Assembly (NCBI RefSeq): GCF_004358105.1
Contig: NZ_SMYL01000010.1
Span: 62,001-126,000, forward strand
Length of the DNA: 64,000 bases
Origin: Sapientia aquatica
Lineage (GTDB): Bacteria > Pseudomonadota > Gammaproteobacteria > Burkholderiales > Burkholderiaceae_D
Direction of reading: 5' to 3'
Both the position numbers and the translations under genes were made by a program. Below are positions 8,628-17,737 of the stretch, one piece after another. Position 1 is the first letter of the stretch. Each line of letters opens with the position of its first letter. The notes beneath the pieces were generated by a model. That model was not told the origin of the DNA. It did no database searches and worked only from the letters and a program-made list of their open reading frames with translations.

Positions 8628-11108
8628 ATGGTTGCGACAAAAGGGTTTCACACGCAAACGCGCTCCTTACTGTCTATGGAAGAAATCACCGATCATTTGT
8701 ACACCAGCGTAGATAGCTCGGACGACGCCATTATTAGTAAGACGTTGACCGGGACTGTGACGAGCTGGAACAAAGGTGCCGAAGCGCTATTTGGCTACAC
8801 TGCCGACGAAATGCTGGGCAACTCCATTTTGTTGCTCATGCCGCCAGAGCGTTTGAGTGAAGAATCGTTCATCCTCGATTTGATCAGCGCGGGCGAGAAG
8901 GTCGATCATTTTGACACCATACGCTTACGCAAAGATGGCAGTCGGATTCCTGTCTCGGTAACTATTAGTCCGATCAAAGATACACGCGGCAAAATTGTCG
9001 GCGTGTCCAAAATCGCGCGCGATATTTCAGATCGGGTAAAACTTCAAATCACCGAACGCCAGTTCGCCGCGATTATTAATTCATCGGACGACGCCATTGT
9101 CGGCAAAACACTCAGCGGCGTTATTCAAAGTTGGAATCAGGGCGCTGAACGTATGTTTGGCTACAGTGCCGAGGAAATGATTGGTTGGACAATATACGTA
9201 CTACTTCCCGACGACAGAAAAGACGAAGAAACTCAAATTCTGGCGAAGTTGGCCAGAGGCGAGCGAATCGACCATTTTGAAACTGTGCGGGTGCGCAAAG
9301 ACGGACGATTAATTGATGTTTCGGTCAGTATTTCGCCGATTCTTGATAAAACTGGCCGCGTGGTTGGCGCGTCCAAAATTGCCCGCGATATCAGCCTAAA
9401 AAAACAGATAGAAAAGCAATTGCAGCTCACCGCTAGCGTGTTTTCAAACACCAATGAAGGCATCGTGATTGCCGATGCCGATGGCGTTATTGTTGAAGTC
9501 AACCCGTCGTTTTTACACATTTCCGGCTATGACCGCGCCGACGTGATTGGCAAAACGCCCGAACTATTTCGTTCAAGTCGGCATGATCCCGAATTCATCG
9601 CCCGAGTTCGTCAAGCCCTCAACGACACAGGAACCTTTCAGGGCGAAGTTTGGAGTCGGCGCAAAGACGGCAGCGCCTATGCCAGCTTGTTGACCATTAA
9701 TTCGATTAAGAACGCCATTGATCGCGTTGAAAAATACGTGGCCTTAATCGCTGACATCACGCCCTTGCGCGCCAAACAAGAAGAGATCGAGCACTTAGCC
9801 CATTTTGATGCGTTGACGGATTTGCCCAATCGGATTTTGTTGGCTGATCGGTTATCCCAAGCGATGGGCTTAGCGATTCGGCACGCGCAATCGTTGGCGG
9901 TGTTGTATTTGGATCTCGATCACTTTAAAGAAATCAACGACAAATACGGTCACGACACGGGCGATAAATTATTGATCGCGGTCTCAAATCGCATGCGCGA
10001 AGCGATGCGCTCAGTCGATACCTTGTCACGTATCGGCGGCGATGAATTTGTCGCGGTGTTGATCAATGTTGGTACGCCAGTGGAATGTGTGCAATTGGCC
10101 GAACGGATTTTATTAGCCTGCTCGCAACCGGTTGAAGTCGATGGCATTGTATTGCAAGTCTCCGCCAGCATCGGCGTGACAATGTACCCGCAAGACCAAG
10201 CCGATCCGGAACAATTAATCCGTCATGCTGACCGCGCTCTGTACGAAGCCAAGCAAGCGGGGCGCAACCGAATTCATTTATTCGATTTAGCGCTTGAGCA
10301 AGAAATGACTCAACGCACTTTGCAATTAGGTCAAATTGAACATGCTTTTGTGGCCGGTGAACTGGCTTTGTATTACCAACCCAAAGTCAACATGCGCAGC
10401 GGCTTGGTATTTGGTGCTGAAGCCTTATTGCGCTGGTTGCATCCCGAGCGTGGGGTGGTGGCTCCCGGCGAATTTTTGCCGATTATTGAGCATCATGCAT
10501 TGGAATGCAAAATTGGGTATTGGGTCATTGAGCAAGGACTTAGCCAACTCAATGCGTGGCAGCAAGCCGGTTTGACTATTTCGGTCAGCGTTAATGTCAG
10601 CGCCAATTTATTGCAGATGTCCGACTTTGTTAATCGCTTGAGTGAGTTATTAGCGAAGTATCCGGCAGTCCAACCGCAGTCACTTGAATTAGAAATTTTA
10701 GAAAACAGCGCGCTACAGGATTTGAATCGAATTGTGTCGGTCATCCGTGCCTGCCAACAGTTGGGAGTGTGCTTTTCGGTCGATGATTTTGGCACAGGCT
10801 ATTCTTCGCTTACCTATCTGCGCCGCTTGCCTGCCGAAACACTCAAGATCGATCAAAGTTTTGTGCGCGATATTCTGTTAGATCGCGACGATCTCGCCAT
10901 CGTGCAAGGCGTTATCGCGTTGGCGCAAGCCTTTCATCGTAAGGTGATCGCTGAAGGAGTCGAGACTATCGAGATTGGCGAAGTGCTGCTCGATCTTGGT
11001 TGTGACCTAGCTCAAGGTTACGGCATTGCGCGTCCCATGCCTGCAGCATTGCTTCCCAATTGGGTGCGCCATTGGACACCTCATCCGTGCTGGAGGGGCC
11101 GCCAATAA
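8628..11108 (+). CDS. Cytoplasmic PAS-PAS-PAS-GGDEF-EAL protein (cyclic-di-GMP turnover)
   Basis: An 826-residue protein without membrane segments. Three PAS/PAC units run in tandem at about 22-140, 148-262 and 270-390; the first two are near-repeats (SSDDAII.KTL.G...SWN.GAE..FGY). A diguanylate cyclase domain follows with an intact GGDEF signature at 470-474 and DALTDLPNR. The phosphodiesterase domain has EAL at 598-600 (GAEALLRWLHP), DDFGTGYSS and the late KVIAEGVET motif. Both catalytic motifs look competent, so net activity cannot be predicted. The PAS units probably sense redox, oxygen or a small ligand. The ATG at 8628 is preceded by GAGATGAGG. The gene is alone in its transcription unit. 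Confidence 0.94.
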   Translation: MVATKGFHTQTRSLLSMEEITDHLYTSVDSSDDAIISKTLTGTVTSWNKGAEALFGYTADEMLGNSILLLMPPERLSEESFILDLISAGEKVDHFDTIRLRKDGSRIPVSVTISPIKDTRGKIVGVSKIARDISDRVKLQITERQFAAIINSSDDAIVGKTLSGVIQSWNQGAERMFGYSAEEMIGWTIYVLLPDDRKDEETQILAKLARGERIDHFETVRVRKDGRLIDVSVSISPILDKTGRVVGASKIARDISLKKQIEKQLQLTASVFSNTNEGIVIADADGVIVEVNPSFLHISGYDRADVIGKTPELFRSSRHDPEFIARVRQALNDTGTFQGEVWSRRKDGSAYASLLTINSIKNAIDRVEKYVALIADITPLRAKQEEIEHLAHFDALTDLPNRILLADRLSQAMGLAIRHAQSLAVLYLDLDHFKEINDKYGHDTGDKLLIAVSNRMREAMRSVDTLSRIGGDEFVAVLINVGTPVECVQLAERILLACSQPVEVDGIVLQVSASIGVTMYPQDQADPEQLIRHADRALYEAKQAGRNRIHLFDLALEQEMTQRTLQLGQIEHAFVAGELALYYQPKVNMRSGLVFGAEALLRWLHPERGVVAPGEFLPIIEHHALECKIGYWVIEQGLSQLNAWQQAGLTISVSVNVSANLLQMSDFVNRLSELLAKYPAVQPQSLELEILENSALQDLNRIVSVIRACQQLGVCFSVDDFGTGYSSLTYLRRLPAETLKIDQSFVRDILLDRDDLAIVQGVIALAQAFHRKVIAEGVETIEIGEVLLDLGCDLAQGYGIARPMPAALLPNWVRHWTPHPCWRGRQ

Positions 11109-11285
11109 ATGCGGTCTAACCTAATCTCTGTGCGTTAGCCAGCGCAGGCTTACGCTATTTACGAAATTACCTTCGCCTCATTTTTACCTTTAACGCGATA
11201 CGGTTGTTAGCCATAGACGCGCCAGACAGCAATGTCTGTTTTGCCCTATGCTATGCGCTGTTTCTTCTCTAAAAGGTAAAACATC

Positions 11286-12290
11286 ATGAGCACTACAAAA
11301 CTAGCGACACGCCAATTAGGCCACGGCGGCCCGATTGTTTCTGAGATCGGTTTAGGCTGCATGGGCATGAGTGATTTTTATTCCAATCGAGATGATGTGG
11401 AATCTATGGCGACGATACACCGTGCATTGGAATTGGGCGTGACCATGTTGGATACCGCCGATATGTACGGCCCGCACACCAACGAAGAACTGGTTGGCAA
11501 AGCAATTAAGGGCAAGCGCGAGCAAGTATTTATTGCCACCAAATTCGGCATTGTGCGCGATCCATCCAGCCCGATCTCACGCGGTGTCAATGGCACTCCG
11601 GACTACATCCGTAAGTCCGTAGAAGGCAGCTTACAGCGCTTAGGGGTAGAGACTATCGATTTGTATTATCAGCATCGTATCGACCCTAATACGCCGATAG
11701 AAGAAAGCGTGGGCGCGTTGGCTGAATTGGTGAAGGCGGGCAAAATTCGCTATATCGGGTTGTCCGAAGCGTCTTCCGCGACGATAGAACGCGCGCACAA
11801 AGTGCATCCGATTACCGCGATTCAAAGCGAGTATTCGCTCTGGTCACGCGATCCTGAAATTGATGTGTTAGCGACCTGTCGCAAATTGGGCATTGGCTTC
11901 GTGGCATACAGCCCGTTGGGACGCGGATTTTTGACGGGTGAAATCAACACGCCAGAGGACTTTGCGGCGGACGATTATCGCCGTAATTCACCGCGTTTTC
12001 AGGGTGAAAATTTTGCCAAGAATCGTTTATTAGTCGATAAAGTTACGCAATTAGCGCAGCGTAAAGGCTGCACTCCGGGACAATTAGCGCTAGCGTGGGT
12101 ATTGGCACAAGGTAATGACATTGTGCCTATTCCAGGCACCAAACGACGCAGCTATTTGGAGCAGAATGTGCAAGCTACGCAGGTCAAATTAAGCGCCGCC
12201 GATTTGGCTGAGATTGATGCAGTTTTTCCTTTGGGTGCTGCGACCGGATTGCGTTATCCCGAAGCCAGCATGCATACAGTTAATCGCTAA
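11286..12290 (+). CDS. Aldo/keto reductase (AKR13/YajO-like group)
   Basis: A 334-residue NADPH-dependent oxidoreductase with a full catalytic tetrad: D56 and Y61 in LDTADMYG, K86 in ATKFG and H130 in YYQHRID. The start [28 protein letters not shown] fits the AKR group of bacterial aldehyde reductases. The C-terminal [13 protein letters not shown] segment binds the cofactor phosphate in this group. The substrate is probably an aldehyde or methylglyoxal-type carbonyl; this is family knowledge. AAAAGG lies upstream of the ATG. It is flanked downstream by a strong hairpin and is likely monocistronic. Confidence 0.92.
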   Translation: MSTTKLATRQLGHGGPIVSEIGLGCMGMSDFYSNRDDVESMATIHRALELGVTMLDTADMYGPHTNEELVGKAIKGKREQVFIATKFGIVRDPSSPISRGVNGTPDYIRKSVEGSLQRLGVETIDLYYQHRIDPNTPIEESVGALAELVKAGKIRYIGLSEASSATIERAHKVHPITAIQSEYSLWSRDPEIDVLATCRKLGIGFVAYSPLGRGFLTGEINTPEDFAADDYRRNSPRFQGENFAKNRLLVDKVTQLAQRKGCTPGQLALAWVLAQGNDIVPIPGTKRRSYLEQNVQATQVKLSAADLAEIDAVFPLGAATGLRYPEASMHTVNR

Positions 12291-12345
12291 AATTAGTGCC
12301 GCTTGCAGCACAACCTGCCGCCTTGTCACACTGCTGACATAAAAC

Positions 12346-12378
12346 GACGTGCATCATCTCGTGAGCTTGATGCACGTC
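12346..12378. terminator. Strong hairpin after the aldo/keto reductase gene
   Basis: A perfect 11-bp inverted repeat, GACGTGCATCA / TGATGCACGTC, with an 11-nt loop. There is no T-run, so it could be a factor-aided terminator, or an operator for the acetate-kinase operon that begins 84 bases later. Confidence 0.45.
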
Positions 12379-12461
12379 AATGAAAAATCCAAGTAATTCA
12401 TCCACAGTAGAGTTTTGGTAACACCACTCTTTGTCTACTTTTTTGCGCTGGAAGGTTGTCT

Positions 12462-13880
12462 ATGGAACGAATTGAAAATGTCACGTTTGATGAAATCGGA
12501 CTGGGTGCAACCGCAAGACTAACCCGCACGTTGACTCATCAAGATATCGAGTTATTTGCTATCGTCTCGGGTGACGTCAATCCGGCGCACGTCGATGAAG
12601 AATTCGCCAAAAGCGATATGTTCCATAAAGTGATCGCGCATGGCATGTGGGGCGGAGCCTTGATTTCCACTTTGTTAGGAACAGAGTTACCCGGACCTGG
12701 TACGATCTATTTAAATCAATCGCTCAAATTTTTAGCGCCCGTGGGTTTAGGCGATACCGTTACCGCGGTGGTGAAGGTGGTCGAGAAAAGCGAGACCAAG
12801 CATCACGTTATCTTAGAATGTTCCATAACCAACCAGCTCGGCGTCGCAGTCATTTCTGGGCGCGCTGAAGTGATCGCACCGACGGAAAAAATCTCCCGCG
12901 CGCGCGTCGTGTTGCCCGAAGCAGAATTGCACGTCAAAGGACGTCGCTACGCGCAGTTAATTGGCTTAACCCAAGGCATGCAACCGATCACTACCGCCGT
13001 GGTGCATCCGGTCGATACCGTATCGTTAATCGGTGCAGTCGAAGCGGCTAAACAAGGTTTGATTATTCCGATTCTGATCGGACCAGAAGCAAAAATTCGT
13101 TTGGCTGCCGAGCAAGCGCAGCTCGATTTAAGTCCTTATCAACTCATCCCCACTGAGCATAGCGAGCAGTCGGCCGTTGTGGCGGTTGCCTTGGCACGTT
13201 CCGGCAAAGTTGAAGCGCTGATGAAAGGTTCCTTACACACCGACGAGTTAATGCACGCTGTGGTTGATCCTGCGCTGGGATTACGCACCAGCCGCCGCAT
13301 GAGCCATGTTTTTGCGATAGATGCGCCGCATTATCCTCGCCCTTTATTCATTACTGATGCCGCGCTCAACATCGCTCCCAATTTGGAAGACAAGCGCGAC
13401 ATCGTGCAAAACGCAATTGACCTCACTCACGCGCTAGGTATCGCAGAGCCGCGCGTGGCTCTGTTGGCGGCGGTCGAAACGGTCAACTCCACTATGATTT
13501 CTACCCTGCACGCTGCTGCCCTGTGCAAAATGGCGGAGCGTGGACAAATTACCGGTGGGATTCTTGACGGCCCGCTAGCTTTTGATAATGCGGTATCGGT
13601 TGAAGCTGCAAAAACCAAAGGCATCGTGTCGCCAGTCGCTGGCTTTGCCGACATTTTTTTAGTTCCCGATATTGAGGCTGGCAATATGCTGGCTAAGCAA
13701 TTGGAATACTTAGCTGATGCCGAAATCGCTGGCATAGTGTTGGGCGCGCGGGTACCGATTATTTTGACTAGCAGAGCCGACAAAACCATGGCGCGTTTAG
13801 GTTCGTGCGCGATAGCCTTGCTCTTGGCGCGCAATTCCACACAGGCGAAAAAGGTCATCGCACCGACTAAGGAATTGTGA
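12462..13880 (+). CDS. Bifunctional enoyl-CoA hydratase / phosphate acyltransferase
   Basis: A 472-residue fusion. Residues 1 to about 150 are a MaoC-type hot-dog hydratase with the hydratase motif SGDVNPAHVDEEFA. Residues about 165-472 are a phosphotransacetylase domain (PTA_PTB) with MKGSLHTDELMHAV and VVHPVDTVSLIGA. It should hydrate enoyl-CoA and exchange CoA for phosphate on acetyl or short acyl groups. I chose the ATG at 12462 (GGAAGG seven bases before it) over a TTG two codons earlier. Its stop codon overlaps the next ATG by one base, so it is translationally coupled to acetate kinase. PHA synthase is third in the operon, suggesting redistribution of acyl-CoA between storage polymer and acyl phosphate/ATP. 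Confidence 0.92.
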   Translation: MERIENVTFDEIGLGATARLTRTLTHQDIELFAIVSGDVNPAHVDEEFAKSDMFHKVIAHGMWGGALISTLLGTELPGPGTIYLNQSLKFLAPVGLGDTVTAVVKVVEKSETKHHVILECSITNQLGVAVISGRAEVIAPTEKISRARVVLPEAELHVKGRRYAQLIGLTQGMQPITTAVVHPVDTVSLIGAVEAAKQGLIIPILIGPEAKIRLAAEQAQLDLSPYQLIPTEHSEQSAVVAVALARSGKVEALMKGSLHTDELMHAVVDPALGLRTSRRMSHVFAIDAPHYPRPLFITDAALNIAPNLEDKRDIVQNAIDLTHALGIAEPRVALLAAVETVNSTMISTLHAAALCKMAERGQITGGILDGPLAFDNAVSVEAAKTKGIVSPVAGFADIFLVPDIEAGNMLAKQLEYLADAEIAGIVLGARVPIILTSRADKTMARLGSCAIALLLARNSTQAKKVIAPTKEL

Positions 13881-15112
13881 TGAATGCTTTGTCTGAGTTG
13901 GTGAAAAAATCGGGCATTATTCTGGTCCTTAACGCCGGTTCTTCCAGTATTAAATTCACGCTGTTTACCGCCGAAGCAACTGCTTCCCAACCCGTATTGA
14001 ATTTGATCTGTGACGGACAAATGGCGGGCATCGGACATGCAATTCATTTTCATGCAGTCGATGGCAAACACCAGACTTTAGTCGATCAACACTTGGCCGA
14101 TGGCATTGATCACGACCAAGCCCTGGATTTGCTGCTGCAATGGATTAGCCAACATTTTTCGGAAAACACCATTGTTGTTGCCGGCCACCGCGTCGTGCAT
14201 GGCGGCGATTTATATACCGCGCCAGTGGTCATTGACGATGCGGTAATTACTCAATTGCGACGTTTGATTCCGCTTGCACCTTTGCATCAACCGCACCACA
14301 TCGCCGCTATGGTGGCGTTACGCAAACTGTATCCAAACTTGGTGCAAATCGCTTGTTTTGATACCGCCTTCCACCACACCAACAGCAAGTTGGTTACAAA
14401 CTACGCCATCCCGCGTGAACTCACCAGTGAAGGCGTGCGACGTTACGGCTTTCATGGTTTGTCCTATGAATATATCGCCAGCGTATTGCCAACAGTAATG
14501 GATGGAAAAATCGCTAACGGAAAAGTGATCGTCGCGCATTTGGGCGCAGGAGCCAGCATGTGCGCCATTGAGCAGGGCAAAAGCGTCGCTTCAACCATGG
14601 GCTTTACCGCGTTGGATGGCTTACCGATGAGTCGCCGCTGCGGCAACATCGACCCGGGTGTAGTGCTGTATTTGATGCAAGCAAAGAATATGACTGCCGA
14701 TCAAATTTCGCATCTGTTGTATAACGATTGCGGCATGTTGGGCGTATCGGGCGTGAGCGACGACATGAAGACCTTATTAGCCAGCGCCGATCCGCACGCA
14801 AAGGAAGCGATTGATTTATTTGTCTATCGCATCGCCCGCGAATTAGGTTCTTTGGTAGCTGCCTTAGGTGGCGTTGATGCGCTGATATTTACCGCCGGAA
14901 TAGGCGAGCACGCTGCGCCGATTCGTCAAAAGGTCGCCGCGCTGTCGGCTTGGCTTGGTATCGAAATCGACGCAGAAACTAACCTAGCCGCCGATGGGAA
15001 TGAGCCAGCATGTTTGTCCAGCATGGAAGCCACGGTGGCAACTTGGGTGATTCCTACCAATGAAGATTTAATGATCGCGCAGCATACCTTGCGCTTATTT
15101 TTATCCTTATAG
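13880..15112 (+). CDS. ackA: Acetate kinase (acetate/propionate family)
   Basis: A 410-residue acetokinase of the ASKHA fold. The phosphate-binding N-terminal segment is IILVLNAGSSSIKF; GHRVVHGGDLY, YGFHGLSYEY, AHLGAGASM and IFTAGIGEHAAPIR are all conserved family motifs. It converts acyl phosphate and ADP to acetate and ATP. Its ATG overlaps the upstream stop by one base (TGATG), and the PHA synthase gene starts 15 bases downstream. With the upstream phosphotransacetylase domain it gives a complete Pta-Ack route. The substrate could be butyryl phosphate rather than acetyl phosphate, given the linked hydratase and PHA synthase. Confidence 0.95.
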   Translation: MNALSELVKKSGIILVLNAGSSSIKFTLFTAEATASQPVLNLICDGQMAGIGHAIHFHAVDGKHQTLVDQHLADGIDHDQALDLLLQWISQHFSENTIVVAGHRVVHGGDLYTAPVVIDDAVITQLRRLIPLAPLHQPHHIAAMVALRKLYPNLVQIACFDTAFHHTNSKLVTNYAIPRELTSEGVRRYGFHGLSYEYIASVLPTVMDGKIANGKVIVAHLGAGASMCAIEQGKSVASTMGFTALDGLPMSRRCGNIDPGVVLYLMQAKNMTADQISHLLYNDCGMLGVSGVSDDMKTLLASADPHAKEAIDLFVYRIARELGSLVAALGGVDALIFTAGIGEHAAPIRQKVAALSAWLGIEIDAETNLAADGNEPACLSSMEATVATWVIPTNEDLMIAQHTLRLFLSL

Positions 15113-15127
15113 ACAGCCGAGATTACG

Positions 15128-17023
15128 ATGACCAACGAGCTAGCATTAACTACGCAGTCAACCCCGCCAACCCCGCCAAGCCAATCATTTGATTGGAGCC
15201 AAGCGGCGTCGATGTGGGTGCAACCATGGCAGCAATGGCTGAATTCAGCGCAACAAGGCCAGCAATTATTTGCGCCGAAATTAAACAAAGAAGTGACGGT
15301 AGAAGTTGAACCGCCCAGCAATTTTGATCGCCTATTGCATGCCAATTTAGCGCGCCTTACCGCGGGAATTTCGCCTGCCAGTCTAGCCTTGGCCTACGCC
15401 GATTGGGCAACCCATTTAGCCTTCTCGCCTGCCAAATTAAGTCGCCTAGCAGAAAAGGCCGTACGTAAATCGGCGCGCTTTGCCAACTATATTCCTTACG
15501 CCGCTTCCAACGATAACGAGATCAGTTGTATCGAACCGCTGCCACAAGATAATCGCTTTCGCGAAGACGCGTGGAAAAAATGGCCGTTTAATTTGTATTC
15601 GCAAGCTTTCCTGTTGCAGCAACAATGGTGGCATAACGCCACTACTGGCGTGGGCGGTGTTTCGCCGCACAGCGAGAACGTGGTCGAGTTCGTTGCGCGT
15701 CAATTGCTCGACACGATGTCGCCAGTGAATTTCGCCGCGACTAATCCCGTAGTAATGGATGCCACGATTAAACAGCACGGCTTAAATCTGCTGCGCGGCA
15801 TGCAAAACTGGCGCGAGGATTTGGAACGCAACAATAGCGGCAAACCACCTTTAGGGGTGGAGAATTTTCAACCCGGCAAACAAGTTGCGGTGAGCAAGGG
15901 CCAAGTCGTCTTTCGTAATCGTCTAATCGAATTGATCCAATACGCGCCGACCACCAAAAAAGTTAACGCCGAACCCATCCTGATCGTGCCGGCTTGGATT
16001 ATGAAGTTTTATATCCTTGATCTGTCGCCAGAGAATTCCTTAGTTCGCTATCTAGTCGATCAAGGTCATACGGTCTTCATGATTTCGTGGCACAACCCGA
16101 ACGAACAAGACCGCGATTTAGGAATGGATGATTATCTTAACTTAGGAATTCTTGAGGCCATCAACGCCATTCAAAACATCGTCCCCAACAAACAAATACA
16201 CACTGCTGGTTATTGTCTAGGCGGGACCTTACTCTCTATTGCCGCTGCGTATTTAGCTTCAGAAAATAACCCTGCAATCAAATCCGTCACGCTGTTAGCC
16301 GCGCAGACTGACTTCACCGAAGCCGGTGAATTAATGCTCTTCATCGACAACAGCCAACTCAGCTATCTGGATGACATGATGTGGGACAAAGGCTATTTGG
16401 ATACCAAACAAATGGCTGGTGCCTTCCAATTATTGCGCTCTAACGACTTAATCTGGTCGCCCATCGTGCAGCAATATTTATTGGGCGAGCGCAGCGTGAT
16501 GAACGACCTCATGGCGTGGAACGCCGATGCCACCCGCATGCCCTATCGTATGCATAGCGAATATTTGCACCGTCTATTTTTAAACAACGATTTGTTTGAA
16601 GGCCGTTATCAAATTGCAGGCAAAAAAATTACCTTGGGCGACATTCACGTTCCATTCTTCGTCGTTGCGACCGAAAAGGATCATGTAGCGCCGTGGCATT
16701 CGGTATATAAAATAAAATTAGCGACCTCGGCTGAAGTAACCTTTGTCCTAACCAGCGGCGGGCACAATGCCGGCATCGTTAGCGAACCCGGTCATCCTAA
16801 ACGCCACTTCCGCGTCGATACGCCAAACAGCGCCGGCAATTACATCGACCCTGAGCAATGGGTTGCCATCACGCCGCAACAAGACGGTTCATGGTGGCCG
16901 GTGTTTTCGAATTGGCTAACGGCGCAAGCCAGCGTACAAGTGAAGCCGCCTTTGATGGGCGCAGAAGGAAAAGGATATCCGCCGCTCGGTGATGCGCCGG
17001 GAGAGTATGTGTTTGAGAGTTGA
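15128..17023 (+). CDS. phaC: Poly(3-hydroxyalkanoate) synthase (class I-like)
   Basis: A 631-residue enzyme. It has the PhaC N-terminal domain followed by an alpha/beta-hydrolase core, with the lipase-like box GYCLGG carrying the nucleophile C363. The catalytic acid is D518 (EKDHVAPW) and the general base H546 (SGGHNAGI). PAWIMKFYILDLSPENSLVRYL and ISWHNPN are typical synthase segments. It polymerises 3-hydroxyacyl-CoA into storage polyester on granules. It is somewhat longer than usual class I enzymes (about 560-600 residues), mostly in the N-terminal part, which is Gln/Trp-rich. It is the third gene of the hydratase/Pta-ackA operon and is followed by a terminator. No phaA, phaB or phasin gene is adjacent, so this may be a second PHA locus. 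Confidence 0.93.
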   Translation: MTNELALTTQSTPPTPPSQSFDWSQAASMWVQPWQQWLNSAQQGQQLFAPKLNKEVTVEVEPPSNFDRLLHANLARLTAGISPASLALAYADWATHLAFSPAKLSRLAEKAVRKSARFANYIPYAASNDNEISCIEPLPQDNRFREDAWKKWPFNLYSQAFLLQQQWWHNATTGVGGVSPHSENVVEFVARQLLDTMSPVNFAATNPVVMDATIKQHGLNLLRGMQNWREDLERNNSGKPPLGVENFQPGKQVAVSKGQVVFRNRLIELIQYAPTTKKVNAEPILIVPAWIMKFYILDLSPENSLVRYLVDQGHTVFMISWHNPNEQDRDLGMDDYLNLGILEAINAIQNIVPNKQIHTAGYCLGGTLLSIAAAYLASENNPAIKSVTLLAAQTDFTEAGELMLFIDNSQLSYLDDMMWDKGYLDTKQMAGAFQLLRSNDLIWSPIVQQYLLGERSVMNDLMAWNADATRMPYRMHSEYLHRLFLNNDLFEGRYQIAGKKITLGDIHVPFFVVATEKDHVAPWHSVYKIKLATSAEVTFVLTSGGHNAGIVSEPGHPKRHFRVDTPNSAGNYIDPEQWVAITPQQDGSWWPVFSNWLTAQASVQVKPPLMGAEGKGYPPLGDAPGEYVFES

Positions 17024-17737
17024 CATATTGGATTGTGTCGATGCTGTGATTCAGTAATTGACACTATCTAGATGTACGTTTAACTAGCTACCTTTTTTAA
17101 ACGTTGTCGCACTTGCTTGCCGCCTTGTGCAAACACGGCATTGGTGTAAGTGTGTGATTAAAAATTATCCTATCCGAGTTACCTAAATGGACTTAAAGGT
17201 TTCCACCTTTAAGTCCATTTTTTATATCTGCCGGTGCGCCTTCCTTCCACCTAACTATGTTGGCAGTGTCAATTTCTTTCCAGCCAAATCGGGGAACGTT
17301 ACGCTCAGAATTCTGCGATCCGTTTGCAAAATCTCCCGCGCCATTCATTCACCATTCTCCCGCCAACAACCCACTTCACAATAAATTAAACAACCGCGTT
17401 TAATCATTTCATCGCTGCGAGTTCAAGCAGTTTTCAGTTAGCTTGCTATGAGTTTGCACAACGTCGATTAATTGAATCATTCCCAAAAATTGCATGCTAA
17501 AAATCCTTGAATATAGAGAAAGATTATCTAGATTAAAACCTAAGCGTTCCCGAAAAAGATTGGTATTGCCAATGGGATTTAGGCGCGTCGTTGTGTGGTG
17601 CAGTTTAAAAATGTTGAGCGTAACGAGATAGAACAATACGAGTGCATTAATAGTGATTTTTAATTTTTAGTGTGTCGCTCCGCTATGTGAACGAGTATTT
17701 TTTCGCAGCTCAACTTCTTGTAATTGGCAGCATCGTT
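17024..17737. other. Intergenic region before the chemoreceptor gene
   Basis: About 700 bases, holding the terminator at 17186-17225 and otherwise no supported gene. A minus-strand frame at 17409-17636 lacks a ribosome-binding site and familiar sequence. The last 200 bases are AT-rich and probably hold the chemoreceptor promoter; I could not match a clear sigma-28 promoter. Confidence 0.5.
17186..17225 (+). terminator. Rho-independent terminator
   Basis: AAATGGACTTAAAGGT pairs with ACCTTTAAGTCCATTT over a 4-nt TTCC loop and is followed by a T-run. It is 160 bases past the PHA synthase stop and would end that operon. Confidence 0.85.

Noticed and set aside
13427..14071. 214-codon minus-strand open frame
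   Set aside because: Antisense to the Pta fusion and acetate kinase genes, which are clearly coding.
17409..17636. 75-codon minus-strand frame in the gap before the chemoreceptor
   Set aside because: No ribosome-binding site, unusual composition, no recognised family.
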